A stretch of 64,000 bases of DNA from RGIG7213 sp045652135 (GTDB taxonomy: Bacteria > Bacillota > Clostridia > Oscillospirales > CAG-272): positions 4,674 through 68,673 of the forward strand of contig JAZRTS010000155.1 of NCBI GenBank assembly GCA_045652135.1, given 5' to 3'. A model generated the notes under the pieces. It saw only the letters and a list, made by a program, of their open reading frames with translations. It did no database searches and was not told the origin of the DNA. Each line of letters starts with the position of its first letter. Within the stretch, counting starts at the first letter, position 1. This document shows positions 40,322 through 49,336 of this stretch, one piece after another. The translations under genes were made by a program, and so were the position numbers.

Positions 40322-41500
40322 TTATTTCTTTTTCTTAGCGATAACGATTACTACAACTGCAACTACTGCAACTGCTGCAACTGCGATGATGATCCAAAGT
40401 GCAGCACCGCTGCCTTCTCCGGAACCGCTGCCATCTGTTGTAGTTGCTGTGTCCTTAGCGCCTGCGTTTGTGCCTGCTGCTGTATCTGCAGCGTTTGTTT
40501 CGTTGCCTGCAGGAGCATTTGTTTCTTCACCTGCATCGGGAGCTTCTGTTTCTTCTTCGTCGCCTGTTTCGAATGCGGACCAGTCAACGTCTGTGAAGAT
40601 ACCCATAAGGTCTTCAACTGTGTAGTATGTAACAGTTTCGTCGTCAGTGCTTTCGCCTTCCATATAGAACTTAAGTGTGATGTCGTAAGTACCAACACTC
40701 CACTCGTTTGCCTTGCCGGCTTCTGTAACTGTTCTACCTGTGTTTGTTACGCCGTCAACGGATTCCATATCAACGTATGCGATGATAGCTTCTGTGAATG
40801 CCTTTGTTCTGTCTTCATTCTTAGGATCGAGAACGGAGCAGAATGCGCCTTCTGTATCATAGTCGATGATATCCCAAACTCTGTCCTTAGTAGAGATAAG
40901 GCTCCAGGGAAGAATAACTTCCATGTCCCAACCGTCTTCAGTTACTGTGTATGCACCCTGGTAACCTGCTTCGATAACGTCCTGCTGGTCGTCTGTGTTT
41001 TCTTCCCAGTTGTGCTTACGTGCGCCAACTGTACCGGATGTTACTGTTGCGGGGTCTGTACCGTCAGCGTATGTAGGATAGAAGGAGAAGAAAAGACCGG
41101 AAGCATCATCATACATAAGACCGCAGGGATTGAAAGCGATCTGGAATCTGTCTTGAGGTGTGTTAGCACCGTCTGCTGTAACAGATGTGAGTGTAAGTGT
41201 GCTGTCTATAACCTTTGCAGCCATGTAAAGGCCGTCATCACCCCAAGAGTAGAAGAACTGGATCTCGCCGGGGTAATCTGTTGTCCAAGTCTGCATATTT
41301 GTGCCGCACTTGAGCTTAAGGCTGTTTGTTTCATCCCATTCGGATGCATTGATTGTACCGTCAACTGTGATTGTGTCTGCGCCTGCATAAAGAACCTTAA
41401 CAAGACCGATGCCGATGCTGTCGGGTGCTGCGAAGGCTGACGTAAGCATCATTGCCATAAGCATTGTTGCAATTACGATAAAAGAAAGAACCTTTTTCAT
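40322..41500 (-). CDS. Membrane-anchored surface protein with DOMON/CBM9-like domain
   Basis: The protein has 392 residues. Signal peptide (TSAFAA), then a beta-sandwich domain (about 30-285) of CBM9/DOMON type: ITVDGTINASEWDETN, IQFFYSWGDDGLYMAAKVID, DRFQIAFNPCG, GWDMEVILPWSLIS. An acidic, Asn/Ala/Thr-rich spacer (about 320-360) leads to a membrane helix and KKKK tail. It is the same design as the 26414-28009 product, with a single binding domain. Codon bias is strong. GGAGGATT precedes the ATG. It probably binds carbohydrate outside the cell. Confidence 0.78.
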   Translation of the reverse strand: MKKVLSFIVIATMLMAMMLTSAFAAPDSIGIGLVKVLYAGADTITVDGTINASEWDETNSLKLKCGTNMQTWTTDYPGEIQFFYSWGDDGLYMAAKVIDSTLTLTSVTADGANTPQDRFQIAFNPCGLMYDDASGLFFSFYPTYADGTDPATVTSGTVGARKHNWEENTDDQQDVIEAGYQGAYTVTEDGWDMEVILPWSLISTKDRVWDIIDYDTEGAFCSVLDPKNEDRTKAFTEAIIAYVDMESVDGVTNTGRTVTEAGKANEWSVGTYDITLKFYMEGESTDDETVTYYTVEDLMGIFTDVDWSAFETGDEEETEAPDAGEETNAPAGNETNAADTAAGTNAGAKDTATTTDGSGSGEGSGAALWIIIAVAAVAVVAVVVIVIAKKKK

Positions 41501-41614
41501 TATTAATCCTCCAAATTAAAAATTAATAAATGTGAAAATAGACGGCATTGATTATCTGCGGCTTTTTTATTAAGTTCACAGAAATGCTTTCAACGCCATT
41601 ATAATTACGATGAC

Positions 41615-41644
41615 ATTATATCACAGATGCTCTTATTTTGTCAA
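41615..41644 (-). promoter_or_regulatory. Promoter of the 392-residue DOMON-like gene
   Basis: TTGACA (41639-41644), an 18-base spacer and TATAAT (41615-41620) on the minus strand. Confidence 0.8.
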
Positions 41645-41684
41645 TATGTTAATTTTGAATTTTTTATATAAACATATAAAGAAA

Positions 41685-41711
41685 GCCAAGCGGTTGAAAT
41701 ATCCGCTTGGC
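41685..41711 (-). terminator. Terminator of the next DOMON-like operon
   Basis: GCCAAGCGG and CCGCTTGGC form a nine-base stem with an AT-rich minus-strand exit. Confidence 0.7.
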
Positions 41712-41721
41712 AGAGCTAAAA

Positions 41722-42654
41722 TTATTTCTTTTTAGATTTCTTTATGCGTATTACGGCGAATGATGCAATGACAATTACCGCAGCCGATACCGCAGCGATG
41801 ATAAGAAACGACGGAAATGAGTTTCCGGAAGCAGTATTTTGAACGGGAGCTGTTTCGGTGATACCCGCCGTTTCGCTTTCGGGGGCGACAGCCTCAGCGC
41901 CGAGATTCAGAACAACATTGTAGGAATCTGTATTGAAGTTAGCACCGTAATTATCTGTGCAGGTTCTGTAAACGGCGCAGTACTGCAAGTCTTCATCGCC
42001 GTTAAGACGGCAGACCGTTGCCGTGAGAAATGCGCCTTCTTTGTGTTCAAAATCTGCAAGAAGATTGTCTGTAAGACGTCTGTTTATATATACTTCGCGG
42101 TTTTCGTCGCATATGTAATGCCACGGAATAAGTGCTTCGATCGTCCAGCCCTTATCCGTGGGCTTGCATTTCGTTTCAACATCGTACGCATCGATTCCGG
42201 ACAGAGATTCTTCGTCTATATTGTGACGTGTGCATTTTACGTTTCCTTCTTCGTCAGCGGGCCAGAACATAAAGAACATACCTTGAAGTTTATCCTCCTT
42301 AGGAATAAGTCCACCCGGGTTGAAGGATATTTCAAAACAGTCATTCGCACCGTTGAAAACGGGATCGTTGTCGGTTATATCTGCATATACGTATATGCCT
42401 TTTTCACTCCACATAATATATGTGTCGACAGGGAGAATATGTTCTTCGCTTTCCATATCTGCCCACGTGCCCGTATTTTCCTTCGTGAGCGTTATATTTG
42501 CCGCGCTTTCCCACGGCCATTCGGTGTTTTCTCCGTCGATTACCATAACCTCGTCAGGAACAAGGGGCAAGTCAAGAGTTATTTTGCCGTCAGCCGAAAC
42601 TGCTACAGTACAACATATTATAAATATAAATATTACCGAAAGAAATTTTTTCAT
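41722..42654 (-). CDS. Membrane-anchored DOMON/CBM9-like protein
   Basis: The protein has 310 residues. Signal peptide, a CBM9/DOMON-like domain (about 30-235: VMVIDGENTEWPWESA, TYIMWSEKGIYVYADITD, DCFEISFNPGG, GWTIEALIPWHYI), a short Glu/Thr spacer, a membrane helix (about 282-302) and a KKSKKK tail. FNPGG and the W-x-hydrophobic-LIPW strand are shared with the 392-residue homologue next to it, so the two are paralogues. It starts two bases after the stop of the lipoprotein gene, in the same operon. Confidence 0.76.
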   Translation of the reverse strand: MKKFLSVIFIFIICCTVAVSADGKITLDLPLVPDEVMVIDGENTEWPWESAANITLTKENTGTWADMESEEHILPVDTYIMWSEKGIYVYADITDNDPVFNGANDCFEISFNPGGLIPKEDKLQGMFFMFWPADEEGNVKCTRHNIDEESLSGIDAYDVETKCKPTDKGWTIEALIPWHYICDENREVYINRRLTDNLLADFEHKEGAFLTATVCRLNGDEDLQYCAVYRTCTDNYGANFNTDSYNVVLNLGAEAVAPESETAGITETAPVQNTASGNSFPSFLIIAAVSAAVIVIASFAVIRIKKSKKK

Positions 42655-42656
42655 AA

Positions 42657-43718
42657 TTAATCTCCTGTATTTTGGTTTTTATTTTCACCGAATGATATTG
42701 ATCCGAGCATTTGCCTGAATTGCTCCGCTTCTCCGTCGGGAGCGTCGTTTGCACAAGCGTACGTGTATTCGTAGAAATATCCGCTTTGTGTGTATCCTGC
42801 GGCATACGCACCGTAGCTTTCATTTCCGTTATAAATGCAGGTGAAAGGGATGAAGATGTAATTTCCTTCGGCAGACGAAAGAAGCTCGCCTTTTGAAAGA
42901 GAAAGGTTGCTTATAAGACTGTCTGACACCTCTGTAATATGTGCATCGTCAATAACGAGTGCCATCTGCTCCGTTACGTCTGAAAGCTTTAAAAATGCTG
43001 TTTCGGACGGCGAGGTGATATACGATGCCGTGTAATATTTTCCCGATGCCGTTACTGATGTGTAAGGTGACGGAACGTGTACTTGTTCACCGTTTTCATC
43101 TGTTTCAACTGACGGCTCGTTTTCTTGTTCGGGCAGGAGCTTATAGCTGACGTTGGCAGGTATCTGAATGGAGAATTTATCTCCGAACAAATATATCTTG
43201 TCGCTTAAAAGAGGGTTTTTCTTCGGGGTGTTTGCATATACGTCAAATTCAAACGAAAGACGGTCACACACAGCTTTATCATCTGCGCTGTCTTTGTCCG
43301 CATATTTATATTCCACTTTAAATATCATTCTTTTTGTTGCCGAGATAAGATAATACGAAGGCTCGTTGCTTTCTCTGTCGTCATAAATGAACGTGTTTTG
43401 ATTAACGCTTGTTATCTTATCTTTATCAAATCCGTTTTCGGTTGCATATTCGTAAAAATTGTCATTCGGATTGAATTTACAGGAAAGTGTGATGACGCGG
43501 CCGCTGTCGGGATCTCTAAAGAAAATATCACATTCGTCGTTGTCTTCTTCGTTTTCAACGAGTTCTACCGCAGAGAATACCGCCGGACGGGTAAATCTGA
43601 AATGGTAGTCTTCGTTCGTATACACGGAAACTTCCGCCGTCTGTCTTTGAATCCCACACGATGCCAAGGGGAGCATCAGGCATACGGAGAGTAAAATACA
43701 CAATATTTTTTTAACCAT
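42657..43718 (-). CDS. Lipoprotein of unknown function
   Basis: The protein has 353 residues. Signal peptide with lipobox Cys21 (LASC). The mature part has two similar-looking halves: YHFRFTRPAVFSAVEL near residue 37 and KFSIQIPANVSYKLLPEQ near 172 both look like the opening strands of a PsbP/DUF-type domain found in Gram-positive lipoproteins. No catalytic motif is visible. The Shine-Dalgarno is weak (ACGGAA). It is first in an operon with the DOMON-like gene, so it may assist the same surface process. Confidence 0.7.
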   Translation of the reverse strand: MVKKILCILLSVCLMLPLASCGIQRQTAEVSVYTNEDYHFRFTRPAVFSAVELVENEEDNDECDIFFRDPDSGRVITLSCKFNPNDNFYEYATENGFDKDKITSVNQNTFIYDDRESNEPSYYLISATKRMIFKVEYKYADKDSADDKAVCDRLSFEFDVYANTPKKNPLLSDKIYLFGDKFSIQIPANVSYKLLPEQENEPSVETDENGEQVHVPSPYTSVTASGKYYTASYITSPSETAFLKLSDVTEQMALVIDDAHITEVSDSLISNLSLSKGELLSSAEGNYIFIPFTCIYNGNESYGAYAAGYTQSGYFYEYTYACANDAPDGEAEQFRQMLGSISFGENKNQNTGD

Positions 43719-43746
43719 AATTTATTCCGTTTCTCGGCTTAGCCGT

Positions 43747-46236
43747 TTATTTACAGTCATACCAACTGTCCGCGCTCTTTATTTCCACAGTAAGACGCAC
43801 GGGCAGGGAAATGACGTTTTCCATTTCGTGTTTTAAAAGCTTCATGACTTCGTCGGCGCACTCCCGATCGGATTCTATTATCAGTTCGTCGTGTACCTGA
43901 AGTATCAGATGAGCGTCATATCCGCTTTTCTCAAGAGCTTTTTGTGTGTTTACCATTGCAAGCTTTATTATATCAGCCGCCGTTCCCTGTATCGGACTGT
44001 TCATTGCCACGCGTTCACCGAAAGCGATCAGCGGCTTTTTTGATGACGTAAGTTCCGGGATATATCTTCTTCTTCCGAACAGCGTTTGAACATATCCAAG
44101 CTCGTGCGCTGTACGTTTTATATCGCTGAGATACGATGCAACGCCGGGATAATTTGCAAGATATCCTTCAATATATTTCTTTGCCGCCGCTTTCGTAACG
44201 CCGATGTCCTGCGAAAGCGTAAAGTCGCCGATGCCGTAAACTATTCCGAAATTCACAGCCTTTGCGCGGCGTCGGAGTTCGGGAGTAACTTCGTCAATAT
44301 CAACTCCGAAAACACCGGATGCCGTGGCTGTGTGAATATCAATATCCGAAGCAAATGCTTCTATCATCTTTTCATCCTCCGCTATTGCGGCAAGAATACG
44401 AAGCTCTATCTGCGAATAATCGGCATCTATCAATACTCGGTCCGGTGCTTTGGCAACAAAGAAACGGCGCATCTCGCGTCCGCGTTCCGTTCTTACGGGA
44501 ATATTCTGAAGATTCGGTTCGGTAGATGAAAGACGTCCGGTTGCGGTAACTGTCTGGTTAAAGCTCGTGTGTATGATACCGTTTTCGTCAGTCACCTTCA
44601 AAAGTCCGTCGGCGTAAGTACCTTTGAGCTTTGATACGGTTCTGTATTCAAGTATCTCATCTATTATCGGGTGATACGGCCTTAGCTTTTCAAGTACGTC
44701 AACGTTCGTGCTGTATCCCGTTTTCGTTTTCTTCTGAGCAGGGAGCATAAGTTCTTCGAAAAGCACCGTTCCAAGCTGCTTTGGTGAATTTATATTGAAT
44801 TCGCGTCCTGCGAGTGCGTATATCCTCGTCACCAATGCATCAAGCTCATCTGATAGCTGTTCTCCGAATTTTTCAAGTCCTTTCTTGTCGACCTTGAAAC
44901 CGCAGGCTTCCATTTTTGCAAGAACGTGCGAAAGAGGTAACTCAATTTCATAGTAAAGCTTTGATACGTTCTGCTCTGCAAGAAGCTTATCAAGTACACT
45001 GTAAAGTTCATACAAGATGCAAACGCGCTCAGCGTCGGAATTTCCGACGGCTTTGCCGAGATAAGAAAGAGCCAAAGAGGGAGCTGAGTAGTTGCCCTCG
45101 CTTGAATTCAAAACGTATCCCGCAAGAAACGTATCAAATTTTACGTTTATTTTGTCACAAAGCGAATAAAAACGCTTGCTGTCGTCGCAAATAAAGCTAT
45201 TGTTTCGGTAAAACGGTGAATCGGGCGAAAATTCTGAAATATATGCATCCTTACCGTTATAAAGCAAGACAAAGCCGTCATCGGTAAGAGTTATTGCAAA
45301 GTCACACCCTGATATTTTTTCAAGTGCATCTGCCGATATCTTTGAAAATTCGGGTGTTTCCGTTTCTATCTTAGGGGCATCAAGTCCGAATTTTTTTATG
45401 AATGCGCCGAATTCAAGCTCCGTAAACAGATCGTAAAGCACGGCGTTGTCATATCCCTCGCGGAATAATGGCGAAAGGGAAGTGATGCACGGAACCTCTT
45501 TGAATATCTTTGCAAGTTCGTAAGACATATATGCCGAATCTTTTCCGTTTATCAGCTTCTCTTTTACGGATTTTGTAAGACCGTCAAAGTCAGATGCATA
45601 TAATCCGTCAAGACTGCGGAAATCGGAAATGAGCTTCATTGCTGTCTTTTCTCCGATACCCGGTACACCCGGAATGTTGTCGGAGCTGTCACCCATAAGC
45701 GCCTTAAGATCAACAAGCTTGTCGGGTTCGGCGTTGTATTCCTTTAAAAATCGCGCCTTGTCATAGACCTCAATGCCGCTGTTCTTTACCAAGAGTACCT
45801 TTACACGGTCACTTATAAGCTGCAGAGCATCTCTGTCACCTGTTAGAATGTATCCCTCGGTGTCATCGCTTTCGTCACACAGACGGGCGATAGTGCCTAA
45901 AATATCGTCAGCCTCGTATCCCGCACACTCAAGCGTGTGGACACCCATTGCGTTGAGAACGCGTTTTGCGTATGGAAGCTGCATTGCAAGCTCATCGGGC
46001 ATACCCTTTCTCGTTGCCTTGTAGCCGTCGTATTTCAAATGACGGAAGGTCGGCGCTTTCAGATCGAAGGCGGCGGCGCAAAAATCGGGTTTTACGGATT
46101 CTATATTGGAGTTGACGGTGTTTACAAGACCGTAGACCGCATTTGTGAAAAGACCGCTTTTTGTTGTAAGCGGACGTATGCCGTAATATGCCCTGTTGAT
46201 TATACTGTTGCCGTCTATAGCAAGAAGCTTTTTCAT
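43747..46236 (-). CDS. polA: DNA polymerase I
   Basis: The protein has 829 residues. The 5' nuclease domain (1-290) has AIDGNSIINRAYYG, GYEADDILGTIA, TGDRDALQLIS and GDSSDNIPGVPGIGEKTA. The 3'-5' exonuclease region (about 300-440) has lost the catalytic acidic residues and is shortened, as in many Firmicutes. The polymerase domain carries ATGRLSSTEPNLQNIPVR, DYSQIELRILA, RRRAKAVNFGIVYG and VHDELIIE. It fills gaps and removes primers in replication and repair. Own promoter upstream; AAAGG site ahead of the ATG. Confidence 0.97.
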   Translation of the reverse strand: MKKLLAIDGNSIINRAYYGIRPLTTKSGLFTNAVYGLVNTVNSNIESVKPDFCAAAFDLKAPTFRHLKYDGYKATRKGMPDELAMQLPYAKRVLNAMGVHTLECAGYEADDILGTIARLCDESDDTEGYILTGDRDALQLISDRVKVLLVKNSGIEVYDKARFLKEYNAEPDKLVDLKALMGDSSDNIPGVPGIGEKTAMKLISDFRSLDGLYASDFDGLTKSVKEKLINGKDSAYMSYELAKIFKEVPCITSLSPLFREGYDNAVLYDLFTELEFGAFIKKFGLDAPKIETETPEFSKISADALEKISGCDFAITLTDDGFVLLYNGKDAYISEFSPDSPFYRNNSFICDDSKRFYSLCDKINVKFDTFLAGYVLNSSEGNYSAPSLALSYLGKAVGNSDAERVCILYELYSVLDKLLAEQNVSKLYYEIELPLSHVLAKMEACGFKVDKKGLEKFGEQLSDELDALVTRIYALAGREFNINSPKQLGTVLFEELMLPAQKKTKTGYSTNVDVLEKLRPYHPIIDEILEYRTVSKLKGTYADGLLKVTDENGIIHTSFNQTVTATGRLSSTEPNLQNIPVRTERGREMRRFFVAKAPDRVLIDADYSQIELRILAAIAEDEKMIEAFASDIDIHTATASGVFGVDIDEVTPELRRRAKAVNFGIVYGIGDFTLSQDIGVTKAAAKKYIEGYLANYPGVASYLSDIKRTAHELGYVQTLFGRRRYIPELTSSKKPLIAFGERVAMNSPIQGTAADIIKLAMVNTQKALEKSGYDAHLILQVHDELIIESDRECADEVMKLLKHEMENVISLPVRLTVEIKSADSWYDCK

Positions 46237-46267
46237 TTCGTGTGCCTTTCAATTTTTATTAATCAGC

Positions 46268-46296
46268 ATTATATCATATCGTTCTGTTCATTTCAA
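46268..46296 (-). promoter_or_regulatory. Promoter of polA
   Basis: TTGAAA (46291-46296), a 17-base spacer and TATAAT (46268-46273) on the minus strand. Confidence 0.8.
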
Positions 46297-46342
46297 GTAT
46301 AAAAATATTATTTTCCTTTTATACAGATAAATTTTAACTTTT

Positions 46343-47098
46343 TCATTTCATGAACAGCAGCGACAGGGCGATGGTGAGAAATCCGAGGCTTAAAAAAACA
46401 AGGCTTTTTTTCTCACCGCAGTATTTATAGGCAAGCGGTAAAAGCTCCTCAAAGCAAAGAAATACCATAATTCCCGCCGTGGCGGCAAATACTGCGCCGT
46501 TAACGCTGTCACTCATTATCGGACGAAGCAAAAACCAGCCGATAACGGCTCCCAAAGGCTCAGCAACAGCTGTCAGGGATGCCATGAAAAAGCCCTTTTT
46601 CTTGCTGTTTGTTGCGTACATAGTGGGTAAAGCGACGGCAACTCCCTCGGGTATGTTATGTATTGCTATTGCAAAAAATGTGGGAAGCGCAGTTTCCGCA
46701 CCGCCCAAAACTGCCATAAACGTCACGAGCCCTTCGGGAAAGTTATGCACTGCCGTGGCGACAGCCGTATAAATTCCCGCTTTTTTCATAAGAGAAGAAT
46801 CGGTGTTTTCTTCAGGGAGAATCGCTCCGAGCAAAAACATAAAGGCGATCCCTGCAAAAAAGCCGAGGTTTGCGCGAAGAAAACCGCCAAATGTGTCACC
46901 GCCGAGAAGACCTTGCGCTTTTGAAAGTATCTCGGTGAATGAAATGTAAAGCATGGCGCCTGCTGAAAAAGCAAGGCTTGAGCCTAAAAAAACATCTATA
47001 TTTTTGCTTTTATCGGTGAAAAATATGATACAACCGCCAAGACACGCTGACATGCCTGCGATAAAAGTCAAAAAAAATGCAATAGTTACGTTATCTAT
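46343..47098 (-). CDS. ZIP-family divalent metal transporter (ZupT-like), probable AUA start
   Basis: The protein has about 251 residues and eight membrane helices. The two metal-site motifs are HNFPEGLVTF and HNIPEGVAVALP. It probably imports zinc or related metals. The only standard start, GTG at 47107, lies inside the Shine-Dalgarno GGAGGTG and cannot be used with it. ATA at 47098 is eight bases after GGAGG and gives the N-terminus DNVTIAFFLTFIAG, the usual ZIP opening. An AUC codon just before it is an alternative. This is one of several near-cognate starts in this region. Confidence 0.85.
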   Translation of the reverse strand: MDNVTIAFFLTFIAGMSACLGGCIIFFTDKSKNIDVFLGSSLAFSAGAMLYISFTEILSKAQGLLGGDTFGGFLRANLGFFAGIAFMFLLGAILPEENTDSSLMKKAGIYTAVATAVHNFPEGLVTFMAVLGGAETALPTFFAIAIHNIPEGVAVALPTMYATNSKKKGFFMASLTAVAEPLGAVIGWFLLRPIMSDSVNGAVFAATAGIMVFLCFEELLPLAYKYCGEKKSLVFLSLGFLTIALSLLFMK

Positions 47099-47223
47099 GA
47101 TATCCACCTCCGTTTGTTATTATATTCGTTCTCATACCTCGACGTTACAGCCGTTTTTTCGACCAAAATTGTATAATTTACAAAAAGTTAAAAAAATTCT
47201 TTGCCATAAACGCACAAAAGCTA

Positions 47224-47252
47224 TTGCATTTTTTGAATGCATAATATATAAT
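47224..47252 (+). promoter_or_regulatory. Promoter of the mraZ division/wall operon
   Basis: TTGCAT (47224-47229), a 17-base spacer and TATAAT (47247-47252). Confidence 0.75.
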
Positions 47253-47296
47253 GGCGGTGTTACCGAGTGTCACTGGATGTTACCAAAGTACATAAA

Positions 47297-47326
47297 TGTG
47301 GATAACTATGTGGAAAATGTGGATAA
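47297..47326 (+). promoter_or_regulatory. Cluster of DnaA-box-like / possible MraZ operator repeats
   Basis: TGTGGATAA occurs at 47297 and 47318, with TGTGGAAAA at 47309 between them. The two outer copies are exact complements of the DnaA box TTATCCACA. They lie downstream of the likely transcription start, in the mraZ leader. MraZ also binds tandem GTGG-type repeats, so autoregulation is an alternative. Confidence 0.6.
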
Positions 47327-47363
47327 CTCGGATCGAAAACGTCAGAAATGGAGGCAGAACACA

Positions 47364-47786
47364 GTGTTTGTTGGTGAATTTGAACATACAGTGGATGCAA
47401 AAGGCAGAGTATTCGTTCCCGTCAAGTTCCGTGACGAGCTTGGTTCTGCTATTTATATTTCGTGCAGTTTCAGCGGTTGCGTTACACTTTTTACGGAAAA
47501 ATCGTGGAATGAGCTGTCTGAAAAGATATTAAGCGCACTGCCTGCGATAAACGGAGAGGCGGCAAAGCGTTCGATATTCAGAAGAACTCAGACTGCCGAA
47601 ATAGATTCGGGCGGCAGAGTATTGCTTACATCTAAAATGCGTGAGCACGCAGGCATCGGCAAAAACGCAGTCATCGTCGGAATGGGCGACAGAATAGAAA
47701 TATGGTCTGCAGAAAGATACGATCAGATCGTTGAAACGGAAAATATCGACGATATCAAAACGCTGTTTGCAAATTACGGTCTGTAA
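47364..47786 (+). CDS. mraZ: Transcriptional regulator MraZ
   Basis: The protein has 140 residues, the family length. GTG start behind GGAGG. The frame stays open far upstream, but only this start gives the standard MFVGEFEHTVDAKGRVFVPVKFR. The second AbrB-like half repeats the pattern: QTAEIDSGGRVLLTSKMREHAGI. MraZ forms an octameric or dodecameric ring, binds direct repeats upstream of its own gene and controls the division and cell wall operon that it heads. Confidence 0.95.
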   Translation: MFVGEFEHTVDAKGRVFVPVKFRDELGSAIYISCSFSGCVTLFTEKSWNELSEKILSALPAINGEAAKRSIFRRTQTAEIDSGGRVLLTSKMREHAGIGKNAVIVGMGDRIEIWSAERYDQIVETENIDDIKTLFANYGL

Positions 47787-47797
47787 GGAGAATTGTT

Positions 47798-48754
47798 ATG
47801 GGCAAAAATACGTGTGCTGCGGACTTTTCTCATTATTCCGTAATGCTTTATGAGTGCATAGACGGTTTGAATATCAAAAAAAACGGTGTTTACTGTGATC
47901 TTACCCTTGGCGGTGGTGGCCACAGCGAGCAGATAGCCGAAAGACTTGATGATGACGGCACGCTCGTTTGTGTTGATACGGATATAACGGCGATAAAAGC
48001 AGCAAGCGCAAGGCTTGCAAAACATAGCGGTAAAATAACGTTTGTAAATAATAACTTTAAGAATATCGGGGACGTTTTGGACGAACTCGGAATAGAGAAA
48101 ATTGACGGGGCGCTTATCGATCTGGGAGTGTCCTCTTTCCAGCTTGACTGCGCAGAGAGAGGCTTTTCATATATGAACGATGCGCCTCTTGATATGCGTA
48201 TGAACACATCGGATCCGCTCAGCGCATACGATGTTGTGAATACGTACAGCGAAGATGAGATAAAAAGAATAATATATACGTACGGGGAAGAAAACTTCGC
48301 GCCGCAGATAGCAAGTAAAATCGTTGCGTACAGAGCCGAAAAACCTATAGAAACAACGCTTGAACTTGTGGATATCATAAAATCGGCTATGCCTGCAAAG
48401 GCAAAGATAGGCGGTCATCACCCTGCGAAAAGAACGTTCCAGGCAATAAGGATTGCCGTTAACAGCGAGCTTGATATAATCGAGCCTACGTTGAAGACTC
48501 TTATTTCGCGCCTTAACAAAGGCGGAAGACTTTGTGTTATCACGTTCCATTCGCTTGAAGACAGAATTGTAAAGCAGACGTTTGCAAAGGCTTCATCGGG
48601 ATGCACGTGCCCACCCGAATTTCCGGTGTGCGTGTGCGGAAAAACACCGCTTATAAAAGCGGTAACAAAGAAGCCGATACTTCCATCGGTAAATGAGCTT
48701 GAGGAAAACCCCCGTTCAAGAAGCGCAAAGCTTCGTATTGCAGAAAAACTGTGA
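47798..48754 (+). CDS. rsmH: 16S rRNA (cytosine-1402-N4) methyltransferase RsmH
   Basis: The protein has 318 residues. HYSVMLYECIDGL, then the SAM-binding DLTLGGGGHSEQIAERL, IDLGVSSFQLD, RGFSYMNDAPLDMRMN, and HHPAKRTFQAIRIAVNSEL are all signatures of RsmH/MraW. It methylates C1402 in the ribosomal P site. GGAGAA precedes the ATG, 11 bases after mraZ. Its C-terminus is short. Confidence 0.97.
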   Translation: MGKNTCAADFSHYSVMLYECIDGLNIKKNGVYCDLTLGGGGHSEQIAERLDDDGTLVCVDTDITAIKAASARLAKHSGKITFVNNNFKNIGDVLDELGIEKIDGALIDLGVSSFQLDCAERGFSYMNDAPLDMRMNTSDPLSAYDVVNTYSEDEIKRIIYTYGEENFAPQIASKIVAYRAEKPIETTLELVDIIKSAMPAKAKIGGHHPAKRTFQAIRIAVNSELDIIEPTLKTLISRLNKGGRLCVITFHSLEDRIVKQTFAKASSGCTCPPEFPVCVCGKTPLIKAVTKKPILPSVNELEENPRSRSAKLRIAEKL

Positions 48755-48763
48755 GGAGAAAAA

Positions 48764-49288
48764 ATGACAGCGGAAAAACATGCACTTGTAAATAAAATTG
48801 CGGATGTGCCGTCTGTTCAAAGCGGTATATCCCTTGCCCCGGAAAATTTAAAAGGACTTAAAATAAAAGAAAAAACATTTACAAAAACGGTCAGATCGAA
48901 AACGCCGATGCCGGTCGGTACTATGTTTACAGCGGTCATCTGCGCACTTTTGCTCATGTTCATCGTTTTCGTCGGCGTGCAGGTGAGCGATTATTCTTCG
49001 CAGGTGTCCGAGCTCAGCCGCGAGCTTAAAGGACTTATCGAAGAGGAAGAAAAGCTGAATTTTGAACTGGCTGAGAAAAATGACCTCAACTATATAGAAC
49101 AGCAGGCGCAGGCAATGGGAATGGTAAAGGAAGATAAGCTTCCGAAAAAATATGTTGCCATAGCAGGTGAGGATGCATCCGAGGTGCTTATTGCCGAAAA
49201 AGAAGAGGATGCAGGTTATTCTCTGTCGGGAATTTTATCTGCCCTTGGTGAAAGTTTCGGAGAAATTCTGGAATACATAAAGGACTAA
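48764..49288 (+). CDS. ftsL: FtsL-like cell division protein
   Basis: The protein has 174 residues. A basic cytoplasmic part (1-50, ending TKTVRSKTPMPVG) is followed by one membrane helix (about 51-72) and an extracellular coiled coil (about 73-115: SDYSSQVSELSRELKGLIEEEEKLNFELAEKNDL) that reads IEQQAQAMGMVKEDK, the usual end of FtsL/DivIC proteins. An acidic tail follows. FtsL partners DivIB and DivIC in the divisome. Its position between rsmH and the class B PBP is the standard one. Confidence 0.88.
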   Translation: MTAEKHALVNKIADVPSVQSGISLAPENLKGLKIKEKTFTKTVRSKTPMPVGTMFTAVICALLLMFIVFVGVQVSDYSSQVSELSRELKGLIEEEEKLNFELAEKNDLNYIEQQAQAMGMVKEDKLPKKYVAIAGEDASEVLIAEKEEDAGYSLSGILSALGESFGEILEYIKD

Positions 49289-49336
49289 AGGAATATATTT
49301 ATACGGTATAACAGATATTCGAAAGGGTGCTTTTAC

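Noticed and set aside
46953..47363. Upstream extension of mraZ
   Set aside because: The frame is open by chance through the ZIP gene and the promoter; MraZ proteins start at MFVGEFEH, which has its own GGAGG site.
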